A stretch of 64,000 nucleotides of DNA from Devosia sp. RR2S18 (GCF_030177755.1 NZ_CP126539.1:1698001-1762000); one strand, 5' to 3'; positions 26,885 through 34,661 are shown, numbered from the stretch's first letter. The notes: generated by a model not told the origin, from the sequence alone. Numbers and translations are program-made.

Positions 26885-27651
26885 TCTTCCGTGGGGTCGT
26901 TCCGGCGGCCGATGAGCTGGCCCAGGTGCGGTATCTCTTCACCGACATCGACGACACCCTCACCACCGAGGGGCGGCTGCTGCCCCAGAGCTATCAGGCG
27001 CTGTGGGACCTGCATGAAGCCGGCATCGCCATCGTCCCGGTTACCGGTGGCTCTGCGGGTTGGTGCGAGCATATCGTGCGCGCCTGGCCGGTTGCAGCGG
27101 TAATCGGGGAGAGCGGCGCCTTTAAAATGCGCCGGGTCGGGGGGCGGGTCGAGGTGGAGTTCTGGGAAGGCGAGGAGGTCCAGGCCAAGCGCCAGCGCCA
27201 GCATCTTCAAGCCATCACGCCGCTCCTGGGCGAGAGCTTTCCCGTCGCGCACGATCAGGCCTTTCGTCTTGCCGACGTTGCCATCGATATTGGCGGGCAC
27301 AGCCGGGAGGCGATCGACGCCCTGGCCGAGGCGATCCGTGCCCAAGGGGGAACCGTGGCCATCAGCTCGATCCACATCAACACCTGGATCGGCGACTACA
27401 ATAAACGCGCTATGAGCGAGCGACTGCTGGGGCAGTGGGGCGTGGCGGACAGCGATGTGGCGCGTTCAACCGCCTTTGTCGGGGACAGCCGCAATGATGG
27501 TCCCATGTTCGGCTTTATCCGCAATTCCTTTGGGGTGGGAAATATCCTCCCCATCCTTGATGATCTGTTGTTCAAGCCGCAATGGATCGTCAACCGGCCG
27601 GCAGGCCTTGGTTTTGCCGACATTGCCACGGCCCTGCTGAGCGCTCGCTAA
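26881..27651 (+). CDS. HAD-IIB family phosphatase
   Basis: A 256-residue haloacid-dehalogenase-type hydrolase; ATG 26881 overlaps the regulator stop by 4 bp (ATGA). Motif I is FTDIDDTLTT (nucleophile Asp), motif II VTGGSAGWCE, the motif III lysine is in YNKRAMSERL, and motif IV is FVGDSRNDGPMF. A C2B cap of the Cof/sucrose-phosphatase type lies between motifs II and III. The substrate is a phosphorylated small molecule, possibly a sugar or glycerol phosphate given the operon, but the exact one is unknown. Confidence 0.85.
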   Translation: MIFRGVVPAADELAQVRYLFTDIDDTLTTEGRLLPQSYQALWDLHEAGIAIVPVTGGSAGWCEHIVRAWPVAAVIGESGAFKMRRVGGRVEVEFWEGEEVQAKRQRQHLQAITPLLGESFPVAHDQAFRLADVAIDIGGHSREAIDALAEAIRAQGGTVAISSIHINTWIGDYNKRAMSERLLGQWGVADSDVARSTAFVGDSRNDGPMFGFIRNSFGVGNILPILDDLLFKPQWIVNRPAGLGFADIATALLSAR

Positions 27652-28050
27652 AGCGAGCGGAGCAACCAGCTCGGCCAACGAGTGGCCGTTGGCGGTCGCA
27701 ATAAACGCCTCCAGAGCCTCGTTGAGAACCTGCGGCAGGCTACAGACGGGTGTGTGGGGGCAGTCCGCGCCGCTCATGCATCCGACCATGGCAAAGTCGG
27801 GTTCGGTTACCCGGATGATGTCGCCGATCATGATCTCACTGGCAGGCCGGGAGAGACAAAGGCCGCCGCTGCGACCGCGGCTGGGCCGCAGCAAGTTTTC
27901 GCGGGCAAGCAGGTTCGCCACCTTCATGAGGTGGAAGCGGGAGATGCCGTAGAAGGCGGCGGCTTCCTGAATGGTGACGCGTTGCCCGGACTTGGAAGCC
28001 ACATGCATCATCAATCGCAAGGCGTAATCGGTAAACTGGGTGAGACGCAT
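27466..28050 (-). CDS. nsrR: Rrf2-family nitric-oxide-sensing repressor NsrR
   Basis: A 194-residue Rrf2 regulator. RLTQFTDYALRLMMHVAS, YGISRFHLMKVANLLAREN and RGRSGGLCLSRP form the winged helix, EIMIGDIIRVTEPDFAMVGC leads into the Fe-S cluster loop, and three cysteines are spaced C-X5-C-X5-C (GCMSGADCPHTPVC). This closely follows NsrR, whose cluster is destroyed by NO. Family proteins are usually ~150 aa; the last ~60 residues here run antisense over the 3' end of the HAD gene (186-bp overlap), perhaps after loss of a stop. It is downstream of, and probably co-transcribed with, the DoxX-like gene. Confidence 0.82.
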   Translation of the reverse strand: MRLTQFTDYALRLMMHVASKSGQRVTIQEAAAFYGISRFHLMKVANLLARENLLRPSRGRSGGLCLSRPASEIMIGDIIRVTEPDFAMVGCMSGADCPHTPVCSLPQVLNEALEAFIATANGHSLAELVAPLALASAQQGRGNVGKTKACRPVDDPLRLEQQIIKDGEDISHPKGIADKAEHGTIIAAVPDKGG

Positions 28051-28103
28051 GCAAGCCTCAAAAATGAAGGCAGCCCCGCCACGTGCGAGACTGCCACTTT
28101 TGC

Positions 28104-29291
28104 TTACTGTGCGGGCTGCAGGACGGTGAGGCCGTGCGGGTGCTCGGGGTTGGGCAGGTGGGTCAGCAATTCGCCGTCTGGGGCGACCGGCCCGGTGTGG
28201 CGCTCATAGTCGTAGAACATGGCGTGGAGCCCCCAGTAGCTGCCGGCAATGACGACCAGGGCGGCGAGTAGTCCTGCTGGGATGCTGCCGACGGCAGGCA
28301 CGAGGCTCTTGAGCTTGAGGCCCGAAGGTGTCGGGTCGGCGGCGATCAGGAAGAGCGTGCCCATGATCAAAGCGTGGCCAACCAGGTCGATGCGGCCGAA
28401 AGGATAGACCGCGGCGATGAAGATGATCAGCAGCGCAATGGCCGAGAGGCGACGAATCAAGGGGGTCCAGAGGAGGCCAAAGCCCATGGTAAATTCGGCA
28501 ACGCCAGCCATCGGGATGAAGGTATCACGCGGCATGCCGAAGGTCAGGAACGGACGCTCGTCAACCAGTGGGTAGAACCATTCGGGATAGGCGAATTTCT
28601 CCAGGCTCGACCACATCAGCGCAATTGCCACGCCCCAGCGCAAGATGGTGAAGCGGTGCTGAAACCACTTGCCGTTCGGGTCGGCCGCAAGAACAAGGTA
28701 GCCAGCGACAGCCACGCCAAGAGCGAGATAGTCGAGCAGGTGGAAGAAGTCGTAGTCGCGCAGGGCGATGACCCATAGGCCGATAATGCCTGCGGCGGCC
28801 AAGGGCATGGTGCGGCGCGAAAATACCAGCGCAGCGATCAACAGCTGCAACCACGACACCCACTCATTGGGGGTCTGCAGGTCGGGGGTGAGGTAGACCC
28901 CGCCAACGGCGAAGATGGCGACGAAGAAGGCGCCGATAACGCACCGCATGAAGTCGTCCGAACGGGTCCACAGCGGAAGGCTGGCGCGGTCCAGGCCGGC
29001 AGCAATGGTCGGGCCAGCCTGGCTGCGCTCGAAGAACACCGTGGCGGCGAAGAAGGCCAGCACAAGGATGATGCCGAGCCAGAACCAGCCATTGGCCAAC
29101 GTGTCGGTGATTGGCGCAGGGGCTGCGCCCACCACATAGGGGGCAAACCACTTCACGTGTGCATAGGCGGGGGTGGCAAGGCTCATGGCGCCGCCAAGCG
29201 TCACGGCACCAGCGGCGAAAGGGGCGAGCCGGCGCAGCGCAGTCCGTCCGAACCGGCTGGCCATCTTTGGCTCTTGTTGCATGTGTTTCAC
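28104..29291 (-). CDS. DoxX-like multi-spanning membrane protein
   Basis: A 395-residue inner-membrane protein. GTG 29291 (GGAG six bases upstream) or ATG 29282 could start it. A signal-like segment ends ATPAYAHVKWFAPY, followed by about nine to ten helices, for example WFWLGIILVLAFFAATVFF, VIGAFFVAIFAVGGVYL and WGVAIALMWSSLEKFAYPEW. The latter region with GVAEFTMGFGLLWTPLIRRL resembles DoxX/MauE proteins. No cofactor motif is obvious, although conserved-looking His are present. An NsrR-type operator lies 50 bp upstream, and the next gene is nsrR, so NO response is inferred. Confidence 0.72.
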   Translation of the reverse strand: MKHMQQEPKMASRFGRTALRRLAPFAAGAVTLGGAMSLATPAYAHVKWFAPYVVGAAPAPITDTLANGWFWLGIILVLAFFAATVFFERSQAGPTIAAGLDRASLPLWTRSDDFMRCVIGAFFVAIFAVGGVYLTPDLQTPNEWVSWLQLLIAALVFSRRTMPLAAAGIIGLWVIALRDYDFFHLLDYLALGVAVAGYLVLAADPNGKWFQHRFTILRWGVAIALMWSSLEKFAYPEWFYPLVDERPFLTFGMPRDTFIPMAGVAEFTMGFGLLWTPLIRRLSAIALLIIFIAAVYPFGRIDLVGHALIMGTLFLIAADPTPSGLKLKSLVPAVGSIPAGLLAALVVIAGSYWGLHAMFYDYERHTGPVAPDGELLTHLPNPEHPHGLTVLQPAQ

Positions 29292-29340
29292 TTCCGACTC
29301 CTATAGTCCCTGCAAATCCTGCAGTCCGGAGACGGTTCTA

Positions 29341-29363
29341 AAGATGCATTTCGCCCGCATCTT
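29341..29363. promoter_or_regulatory. NsrR-type operator between divergent genes
   Basis: A 23-base imperfect palindrome with outer arms AAGATGC and GCATCTT. The left half AAGATGCATTT is identical to the NsrR half-site consensus and the right half GCCCGCATCTT matches it in its outer seven bases. It sits 50 bp from the DoxX-like gene and 71 bp from the DUF305 gene, so one site could control both directions. nsrR itself is in the leftward transcript, giving autoregulation. Match to consensus is seen; function is inferred. Confidence 0.65.
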
Positions 29364-29433
29364 TGATCTCGGTCAATCACGGGCGCCGGTTTTTGCGCGA
29401 TGGTCTGGTCACGAAATCGAAGGATCAAAGATC

Positions 29434-29874
29434 ATGGACATTATCAAATGGGGCACTGCGGCGGTGCTTGTCGCCGCCTTTACAGGCGCTCTGCTGGTGC
29501 GCGACAATCCCACCGTATCTGCCACCGAGGTGGCGCTACCGGCCATTTGTGGTGACATTCATGCCGATCATGGAGGCAGCTCGATGCAGGCGCATATCGA
29601 CATGATGGCTGCCGACGCCGGTGATGCACATGCCGCGCTCCTGCAAACCATGGAGCCCATGCACTCAGACATGATGCGGGGCATGACCGCCGAAGATTTT
29701 GAGGTCGCCTTCGTGTGCAGCATGATTCCGCACCATCAGGGGGCCATTAAGATGGCGCAGGTAGCACAGCAATATGGAACCGAGCCCTGGGTCATGATGA
29801 TGGCGCAGGAGATCATCGCCACCCAGGAACTGGAGGTCCGAGAAATGCAGGGCTGGTTGGCGCGCAAGGAATAG
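29434..29874 (+). CDS. DUF305 domain-containing exported protein
   Basis: A 146-residue protein starting at ATG 29434 with AAGGA upstream. The N-terminal hydrophobic segment (WGTAAVLVAAFTGALLV) is a signal or anchor. The DUF305 core shows the hallmark FVCSMIPHHQGAIKMAQVAQ and a Met/His-rich stretch (QAHIDMMAADAGDAHAALLQ, MHSDMMRGM), the sort of residues that bind copper in related proteins. It is probably periplasmic. It is transcribed divergently from the DoxX-like gene across the NsrR-type site. Confidence 0.85.
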   Translation: MDIIKWGTAAVLVAAFTGALLVRDNPTVSATEVALPAICGDIHADHGGSSMQAHIDMMAADAGDAHAALLQTMEPMHSDMMRGMTAEDFEVAFVCSMIPHHQGAIKMAQVAQQYGTEPWVMMMAQEIIATQELEVREMQGWLARKE

Positions 29875-29966
29875 CGAGAGCGCCGGCTGTTCGGCTGGCG
29901 TGATTACTGGGGGTGCGCCGGTCTCACGGTTAGGCGCTGAGACGGCGAGCACCTGCTCGACCGTCG

Positions 29967-30551
29967 CTAGAGCCAGCCCGCGAGCACGCCCACGCCGCAT
30001 AGGGTAAGCGCGCCTCCAGTAAGGCGCGCCATGGCAGTGCCATGACGACCGACCAGCTTGGCCACTCCGGCAGTCACACCAATCCCGGCCACATGGAGCA
30101 GGCCGGTGGCCACCAGAAAGCCCAGGCCATAAGTTAGTCCGCTGGCATCGGCCGGCATTTCGGCGCCGTGCGCGTGACCGTGGAAGACCGCGAAGATCCC
30201 GACGAGGACTGCAGCAAGGCTGACTGGCAGGGAGCGCCCCGCTGCCGCGAGCGCGCCAATAGCAAAGCTCGAAAGGGCGATGCCGAGTTCCACATGCGGC
30301 AGGCCGATGTGGGCCGACCTAAGCAGAAAGCCCACCAGCATCATGCCGACAAAGGAGAGGGGCACCGCCCACAGCGCCCGTCCACCCAGGACAAAAGCAA
30401 ACACGCCCACCGCGACCATAGCGAGGACATGATCGATCCCGCCGATGGGGTGTTCAAAGCCATGAACGAAGCCACCAGCATGGCCGCCGCTGTGGGCGAA
30501 GGCGAGAGACGGGCTCAGCAGCAATGTGGTGAGGGCGAGAAATAGGCGCAT
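29967..30551 (-). CDS. HupE/UreJ family membrane protein
   Basis: A 194-residue protein. ATG 30551 is chosen because GGAAGG lies six bases upstream and it starts a signal peptide (MRLFLALTTLLLSPSLAFA). The HupE/UreJ signature HSGGHAGGFVHGFEHPIGGIDHVLAMVAVG is complete, followed by five to six helices with histidine-rich FHGHAHGAE. The family is linked to nickel or cobalt uptake for urease and hydrogenase, but neither enzyme is in this window. Confidence 0.88.
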   Translation of the reverse strand: MRLFLALTTLLLSPSLAFAHSGGHAGGFVHGFEHPIGGIDHVLAMVAVGVFAFVLGGRALWAVPLSFVGMMLVGFLLRSAHIGLPHVELGIALSSFAIGALAAAGRSLPVSLAAVLVGIFAVFHGHAHGAEMPADASGLTYGLGFLVATGLLHVAGIGVTAGVAKLVGRHGTAMARLTGGALTLCGVGVLAGWL

Positions 30552-30730
30552 CGTCATCCTTCCGGGACGTTCATGTCCCTGAGTGATCAAACTGGCTTTC
30601 GCCACAGCTCCCGATCTCGCATCGCCTTTATCAATCTGTCCGTCGGCTTTGTAAATGGTCGCGGTGATCTCTTTACGGCCTGGAGCCGTTGGGAGCAGAG
30701 TGCCGCTACGATCACTGCCGGAACACCTTC

Positions 30731-31123
30731 ATGCTGCTGATAATTTTCCTCGTGCTGCTGCTGCTGCTCGTGCAAGTTCAATTGCCCGGCAAGTACCTCA
30801 CCGACCAGGTCGGTGCGAAGGCGCAGATGGGGCCAAGGGATGATCTCCCCGAGCCAACCGTGGCGCTTTCCCGTTCGCGACGCGCGCTCAACAATCTACA
30901 GGAAACGCTGCCGGCATTCCTCACCCTGGCGGTGCTGTCGATCGTCTTCGACGAACAGGGGTGGCTCTCGCTCGCCGGTGGGGCACTGTATTTCCTGGGT
31001 AGGGTTGCCCACATCGTGTGCTACATGAAAGGGGTATCGCCCTGGCGGTCGGTCAGCTTCCTCGTGGCGTCGATCGGTGTTCTTCTTGTGGCCATTCCGC
31101 TTGTTCCCCATATCTGGCGCTAG
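30731..31123 (+). CDS. MAPEG family membrane protein
   Basis: A 130-residue protein with four predicted helices, starting at ATG 30731 (LLIIFLVLLLLLVQVQ). The MAPEG pattern is seen in RSRRALNNLQETLPAFLTLA, where R, N and E bind glutathione or lipid in characterised relatives, and in LGRVAHIVCYMKGVSPWRS. Family members are eicosanoid/glutathione-related or simply structural; the bacterial role is unknown. Confidence 0.83.
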   Translation: MLLIIFLVLLLLLVQVQLPGKYLTDQVGAKAQMGPRDDLPEPTVALSRSRRALNNLQETLPAFLTLAVLSIVFDEQGWLSLAGGALYFLGRVAHIVCYMKGVSPWRSVSFLVASIGVLLVAIPLVPHIWR

Positions 31124-31182
31124 GCCAGTCAGAGGGTCTTGCGCGGCGCGTTCTTTGCTATTAGACACTGCCGCACGCCTGA

Positions 31183-31258
31183 AGGGGTTTAGCTCAGTTG
31201 GTAGAGCATCGGTCTCCAAAACCGAGGGTCGTGGGTTCGAGTCCCCCAGCCCCTGCCA
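31183..31258 (+). tRNA. tRNA-Trp (CCA)
   Basis: A complete 76-base cloverleaf: acceptor AGGGGTT / AGCCCCT, D arm TAGCTCAGTTGGTAGAGCA, anticodon stem CGGTC/ACCGA with loop containing CCA (TCTCCAAAA), T arm GTGGGTTCGAGTCCCCC, discriminator G and genome-encoded 3' CCA. In many alphaproteobacteria this tRNA directly precedes secE-nusG; here about 2.1 kb separates them. Confidence 0.97.
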
Positions 31259-31336
31259 GGCGGAAATCTTCCAAATCGATGATTTGATGCAAAGCCTCTG
31301 ACGCGAGTCAGCCGAGATCGCCTGCCTCAGAGATGT

Positions 31337-31477
31337 TCAGCGTGGCCTTTGCCGCACGCTCAAGCGCTTTAGCTGCCGCTCCTTTGCAGGCTTACGGAAC
31401 TCTTCGGACAACTCGCCCGCGTCGGAACGATAATCGAGCTCGGCATAAGGATCGGGATCGGCGGGGACGTGCGTCAT
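31337..31477 (-). CDS. Possible short basic protein
   Basis: A 46-residue frame beginning THVPADPDPYAELDYRSDAG and ending with a basic tail. There is no convincing Shine-Dalgarno sequence, so this is a weak call. The surrounding 31259-31588 stretch otherwise shows nothing that I can support. Confidence 0.25.
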   Translation of the reverse strand: MTHVPADPDPYAELDYRSDAGELSEEFRKPAKERQLKRLSVRQRPR

Positions 31478-31588
31478 AGCCGAGGATGTGAACCATCCGC
31501 TTCCTCCGTTCAAGTCAATCGTGAGCAACTTCCTTGTCACTTCCCCGTTTGGTTGCCGCGGGTGGCTTGAACTCTCCTGGAGGAGATC

Positions 31589-32422
31589 ATGAAGAGCGTT
31601 TCTTGTCTGGCTTTGGCAGCAGCCTTGGCCCTTTCGTTCTTGCCGATGTCCTATGCTCAATCTGCTAGCGCCACGATGGACGCTGCAGCTGGTGCTTCGG
31701 TTGACGCCACGGCTGGTGCCACTGTTGACGCTGCAACCGATGCTGCCGGTTCGGGAACCGGCGCGAGCACCACAACGGGTGCAAGCACTGATGCTTCGGC
31801 TGAGGTTGACGCTTCCCTGGACGGCGATGGCGATGGAACCGTCTCTGCAGAAGAGCAGGCTGTCGGCGGCAATGCTTCCGGTGGTACGACTGCGGGCGGA
31901 ACTGTATTGGGGGGTGCGACAGCTGGCGGTTCGGCTTCCGGTGGCACAAGTAGCGGAACAGCGGCTGGCACCTCCGGCACGGCTACTGAAGAGGAAAGCG
32001 GCGCGTGTTACCTCGCCGATTTCAGCTCCATGGCTTCGTGGACCGAAGAGGACATGGCGTCGCTGAATGCCGCGACCAACGCGCAGATCATCATGGTCAG
32101 CGGATGCGATGATGACGATGCGACGGTCTTGACCACAAACTCAACAACCAACGCGGATCTGAATGCCGCGGTGTTCGCCAATCAGAACCTTGCCTCGCAG
32201 CTGGCAGCACAAGGCATCGGTTCGGGAGAAGTGCTTGGCGTTGATCTAGAAGGCGGTAACGTCGTCCTCTATGTCGAGGACAATACGGCCTCTGAGGGCA
32301 GCAGCAGCGCTACCGAAGGTGCCATGAGCACCGAGGCGACCGGCACCACCGATGGATCCGCAACGACCGACACAAGCGGGTCAGTCGAAGGCTCGGTCAC
32401 GACCGAAGGCAGTAGCAACTAA
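31589..32422 (+). CDS. Secreted low-complexity protein with an EF-hand-like loop
   Basis: A 277-residue protein with a signal peptide (MKSVSCLALAAALALSFLPM, cleaved near SYA) and GGAGGAG before the ATG. The next ~120 residues are Ala/Gly/Thr/Ser repeats (ATMDAAAGASVDATAGATV and GGTTAGGTVLGGATAGGSAS). Embedded is DGDGDGTVSAEE, a textbook 12-residue EF-hand calcium loop. A more complex segment (CYLADFSSMASWTEEDMASL to VLGVDLEGGNVVLYVED) follows, then another Ser/Thr/Gly tail. No family is recognised; extracellular or periplasmic location and calcium binding are inferred. Confidence 0.78.
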   Translation: MKSVSCLALAAALALSFLPMSYAQSASATMDAAAGASVDATAGATVDAATDAAGSGTGASTTTGASTDASAEVDASLDGDGDGTVSAEEQAVGGNASGGTTAGGTVLGGATAGGSASGGTSSGTAAGTSGTATEEESGACYLADFSSMASWTEEDMASLNAATNAQIIMVSGCDDDDATVLTTNSTTNADLNAAVFANQNLASQLAAQGIGSGEVLGVDLEGGNVVLYVEDNTASEGSSSATEGAMSTEATGTTDGSATTDTSGSVEGSVTTEGSSN

Positions 32423-32433
32423 ACTAGAACCCG

Positions 32434-32457
32434 AAAGGGGCGGGGGACCGCCCCTTT
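32434..32457. terminator. Bidirectional intrinsic terminator
   Basis: A 10-bp stem AAAGGGGCGG / CCGCCCCTTT with a GGGA loop, between the secreted low-complexity gene and the converging small exported protein. Both strands end in short T-runs. Confidence 0.75.
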
Positions 32458-32459
32458 CC

Positions 32460-32732
32460 TCAAGGCGGATTCAGCCGTTGAAGATTGTTGAATCGCTGCT
32501 GTAGTTCCAGCCGCTTGATGTCCATTTGGAGAGCGCGCAGCTGGAGCGACTGGTCTCGAGCGGCAGCCGCAGCATTGGCCTCTAGTTGCAGACAGAGCAG
32601 GCGCTGTTGGTTTGCGGCGATCGCCTCGGCTGTTGTGGCGGGCACCGCAGCAGGACACCCGGCCCAGCTCGACGCGGTGCCGAGCAGCGTCGCCATGGCG
32701 GCAATAGAGAGTGACTTGGCTAGTTTGCGCAT
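32460..32732 (-). CDS. Small exported helical protein
   Basis: A 90-residue protein from ATG 32732 (MRKLAKSLSIAAMATLLGTA, signal peptide cleaved after SWA; the frame is open to 32771). The mature part has two cysteines (AGCPAAVP and RLLCLQLE) and a long helix (AANAAAARDQSLQLRALQMD, KRLELQQRFNNLQRL) that looks coiled-coil. No family is recognised. It may be a periplasmic assembly or stress factor, but this is only a guess from architecture. Confidence 0.6.
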   Translation of the reverse strand: MRKLAKSLSIAAMATLLGTASSWAGCPAAVPATTAEAIAANQQRLLCLQLEANAAAAARDQSLQLRALQMDIKRLELQQRFNNLQRLNPP

Positions 32733-32788
32733 GCTCCATACTTGGTCGCTGCCGCGCCTGAAGCAAATCACAAACGGTGGAGGGGCGC

Positions 32789-33121
32789 CTACTCAGCTGC
32801 CACGGCGAACTTTTGGGTGTGCCGCGACTTTAGCCGGTTAAGCTGATGGGCCGCATGCGCCAGCAGAGCCGTGCGCACCTCGTTGGAGGGCACATGGCCA
32901 ACATCAGCCTTCACCTTGAGGTCAAGGTTGTAGCGGCTCTTATTCCCCATGAACCGTTCTTCGATACCGACGCGCACCACGCCGGTGATGCGTCCCGATA
33001 TCGTCTTATGCGGTCCAAAGTATCGGACCTCGCATGCCGTCACGCTGAAAGCCGTATCCTCGAACCCCACGCCAAGGCCCTCCCGAAGCCATGTTTTGGT
33101 CGCAATCGGATCAAAGTGCAT
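32789..33121 (-). CDS. Uncharacterised protein
   Basis: A 110-residue frame starting HFDPIATKTWLREGLGVGFE. The centre (CEVRYFGPHKTISGRITGVV, RYNLDLKVKADVGHVPSNEV) alternates like a beta sheet; the C-terminus is helical and basic. It has no signal peptide or membrane segment, and no clear Shine-Dalgarno sequence, so start and coding status are uncertain. Confidence 0.5.
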   Translation of the reverse strand: MHFDPIATKTWLREGLGVGFEDTAFSVTACEVRYFGPHKTISGRITGVVRVGIEERFMGNKSRYNLDLKVKADVGHVPSNEVRTALLAHAAHQLNRLKSRHTQKFAVAAE

Positions 33122-33225
33122 CGCGCGGCGGAGTGCAAGAAGAATCCACAGCTTTTTCAGGATTCGTTAACACAGTGTCGTGGGCGTCACTGATTCGGTG
33201 GTCTTGGAATAGTTTGTGAACGCTG

Positions 33226-33254
33226 TTGCAATTGGCGCCGGCTTTCTCTAGATA
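33226..33254 (+). promoter_or_regulatory. Probable sigma-70 promoter for secE-nusG
   Basis: TTGCAA at 33226-33231 and TAGATA at 33249-33254 with 17-bp spacing, 72 bp before the secE start. No better pair is visible in the 33122-33326 gap. Activity is inferred. Confidence 0.55.
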
Positions 33255-33326
33255 CCCAAGCTCCAGCCGTGCGGGATTCCTGCGCGGCCTTTGGTTTTGC
33301 ACCAAAACACCAAAGAGTAGATTTCG

Positions 33327-33521
33327 ATGGCCCGTACCAACCCGATGACGTTCCTGCAGCAGGTGCGGCAGGAAGCTTCCAAGGTAACCTGGCCGGGCCG
33401 CAATGAAGTGCTGGTCTCGACCCTGATGGTTCTCGTCCTGGTCGCCTTCGCAAGCATCTTCTTTCTGGTCGCGGATCAGGTCATTTCCTGGCTGGTCTCG
33501 CTGATGCTTTCGATCCGCTAG
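33327..33521 (+). CDS. secE: Protein translocase subunit SecE
   Basis: A 64-residue single-span subunit that clamps SecY in the SecYEG channel. The conserved amphipathic part is TFLQQVRQEASKVTWPGRNE (KVTWP being the family hallmark), followed by one membrane helix (LMVLVLVAFASIFFLVADQV) and a C-terminal hydrophobic tail. Its size is normal for the short alphaproteobacterial form. nusG follows after 40 bp. Confidence 0.95.
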   Translation: MARTNPMTFLQQVRQEASKVTWPGRNEVLVSTLMVLVLVAFASIFFLVADQVISWLVSLMLSIR

Positions 33522-33561
33522 TCGGGTCACGAACACTAATATCTAGGAGCGGCGACGCGGC

Positions 33562-34092
33562 ATGGCCAAGCGCTGGTACATCGTTCAGGCTTACTCGAAC
33601 TTCGAGCGCAAAGTCGCCGAAGACATCAAGCAGAAGGTTGCCCAGAACAAGCTGGAAGACCTTTTCGAAGACGTCATCGTGCCGACCGAGAAGGTCGTCG
33701 AGGTGCGGCGCGGCCGCAAGGTCGATGCCGAGCGCAAGTTCTTCCCGGGCTATGTGCTGGTGAAGATGGAAATGACCGACCAGGCGTTCCACCTCATCAA
33801 GAACACGCCCAAGGTCACCGGCTTTCTCGGTTCGGACAACAAGCCGATGCCAATCTCGGAAAAGGAAGCCATGGCCATCCTGCAGCAGGTGCAGGAAGGC
33901 GTCGAGCATCCCAAACCTTCTATCAGCTTCGAGGTTGGTGAGAATGTGCGCGTGTCGGACGGTCCCTTCGCCAGCTTCAACGGCGTGGTGGAAGAGGTCG
34001 ATCACGAACGTGCCCGCCTCAAGGTGGAAGTTTCGATTTTCGGGCGTCCCACTCCGGTGGAGCTCGAATATGGTCAGGTCGAAAAGGTCTGA
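33562..34092 (+). CDS. nusG: Transcription termination/antitermination protein NusG
   Basis: A 176-residue RNA-polymerase-bound factor coupling transcription to Rho and the ribosome. The NGN domain spans residues 1-110 (WYIVQAYSNFERKVAEDIKQ, RKFFPGYVLVKMEMTD, VTGFLGSDNKPMPI), and the KOW domain begins DGPFASFNGVVEEVD. The length is typical. It is in one unit with secE. Confidence 0.96.
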   Translation: MAKRWYIVQAYSNFERKVAEDIKQKVAQNKLEDLFEDVIVPTEKVVEVRRGRKVDAERKFFPGYVLVKMEMTDQAFHLIKNTPKVTGFLGSDNKPMPISEKEAMAILQQVQEGVEHPKPSISFEVGENVRVSDGPFASFNGVVEEVDHERARLKVEVSIFGRPTPVELEYGQVEKV

Positions 34093-34199
34093 TCCCAGCG
34101 ATTGGCGTGAGCCAAATCGCACCAGCCCCCGGGCTGGGAAGCCGTGGGAGAGCAGGGCGGTCGCCAATTGCCCTTAAGTCTCGCACCACGGCGTCAAAC

Positions 34200-34215
34200 G
34201 CCTGCTTCGGCAGGC
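34200..34215 (+). promoter_or_regulatory. UUCG hairpin in the rplK leader
   Basis: GCCTGC-TTCG-GCAGGC, 17 bp upstream of rplK. A structured leader is expected here because the L11-L1 operon is usually repressed by binding of L1 to its own mRNA. Whether this hairpin is part of the L1 site is not resolvable by eye. The rest of the 140-bp gap shows a second GC-rich palindrome (CCAGCCC-C-CGGGCTGG) near 34123. Confidence 0.4.
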
Positions 34216-34232
34216 TCTAGAAAGGACGAAAA

Positions 34233-34661
34233 ATGGCAAAGAAAGTCGTTGGCTACGTAAAGCTGCAGGTGCCCGCTGGCTCCGCAACGCCGTCCCCGCC
34301 GATCGGGCCGGCCCTGGGTCAGCGCGGCCTGAACATCATGGAATTCTGCAAGGCCTTCAATGCGGCCACGCAGGAGATGGAAAAGGGTTCGCCCATTCCC
34401 GTGGTAATCACCGCCTACGCCGACAAGAGCTTCACCTTCGAGATGAAGCAGCCGCCGGTGACCTACTTCATCAAGAAAGCCGTGAACCTTAAGTCGGGCA
34501 GCAAGCTGCCGGGCAAGGAATCGGCCGGTACCATCACGACAGCCCAGCTGCGTGAGATCGCCGAAAAGAAGATGAAGGATCTCAACGCTGACAATGTCGA
34601 CGCCGCTGTGTCGATGATTGCCGGCTCCGCCCGTTCCATGGGCATTCAGGTCGAGGGCTAA
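34233..34661 (+). CDS. rplK: 50S ribosomal protein L11
   Basis: A 142-residue protein of the GTPase-associated centre, binding 23S rRNA helices 43-44 with L10. The N-terminal hinge with the thiostrepton-linked prolines is present ([20 protein letters not shown]), and the C-terminal rRNA-binding domain contains TVRS-like [19 protein letters not shown] and [20 protein letters not shown]. The length equals the family norm. AGAAAGGA precedes the ATG; rplA starts 4 bp after the stop. Confidence 0.97.
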   Translation: MAKKVVGYVKLQVPAGSATPSPPIGPALGQRGLNIMEFCKAFNAATQEMEKGSPIPVVITAYADKSFTFEMKQPPVTYFIKKAVNLKSGSKLPGKESAGTITTAQLREIAEKKMKDLNADNVDAAVSMIAGSARSMGIQVEG

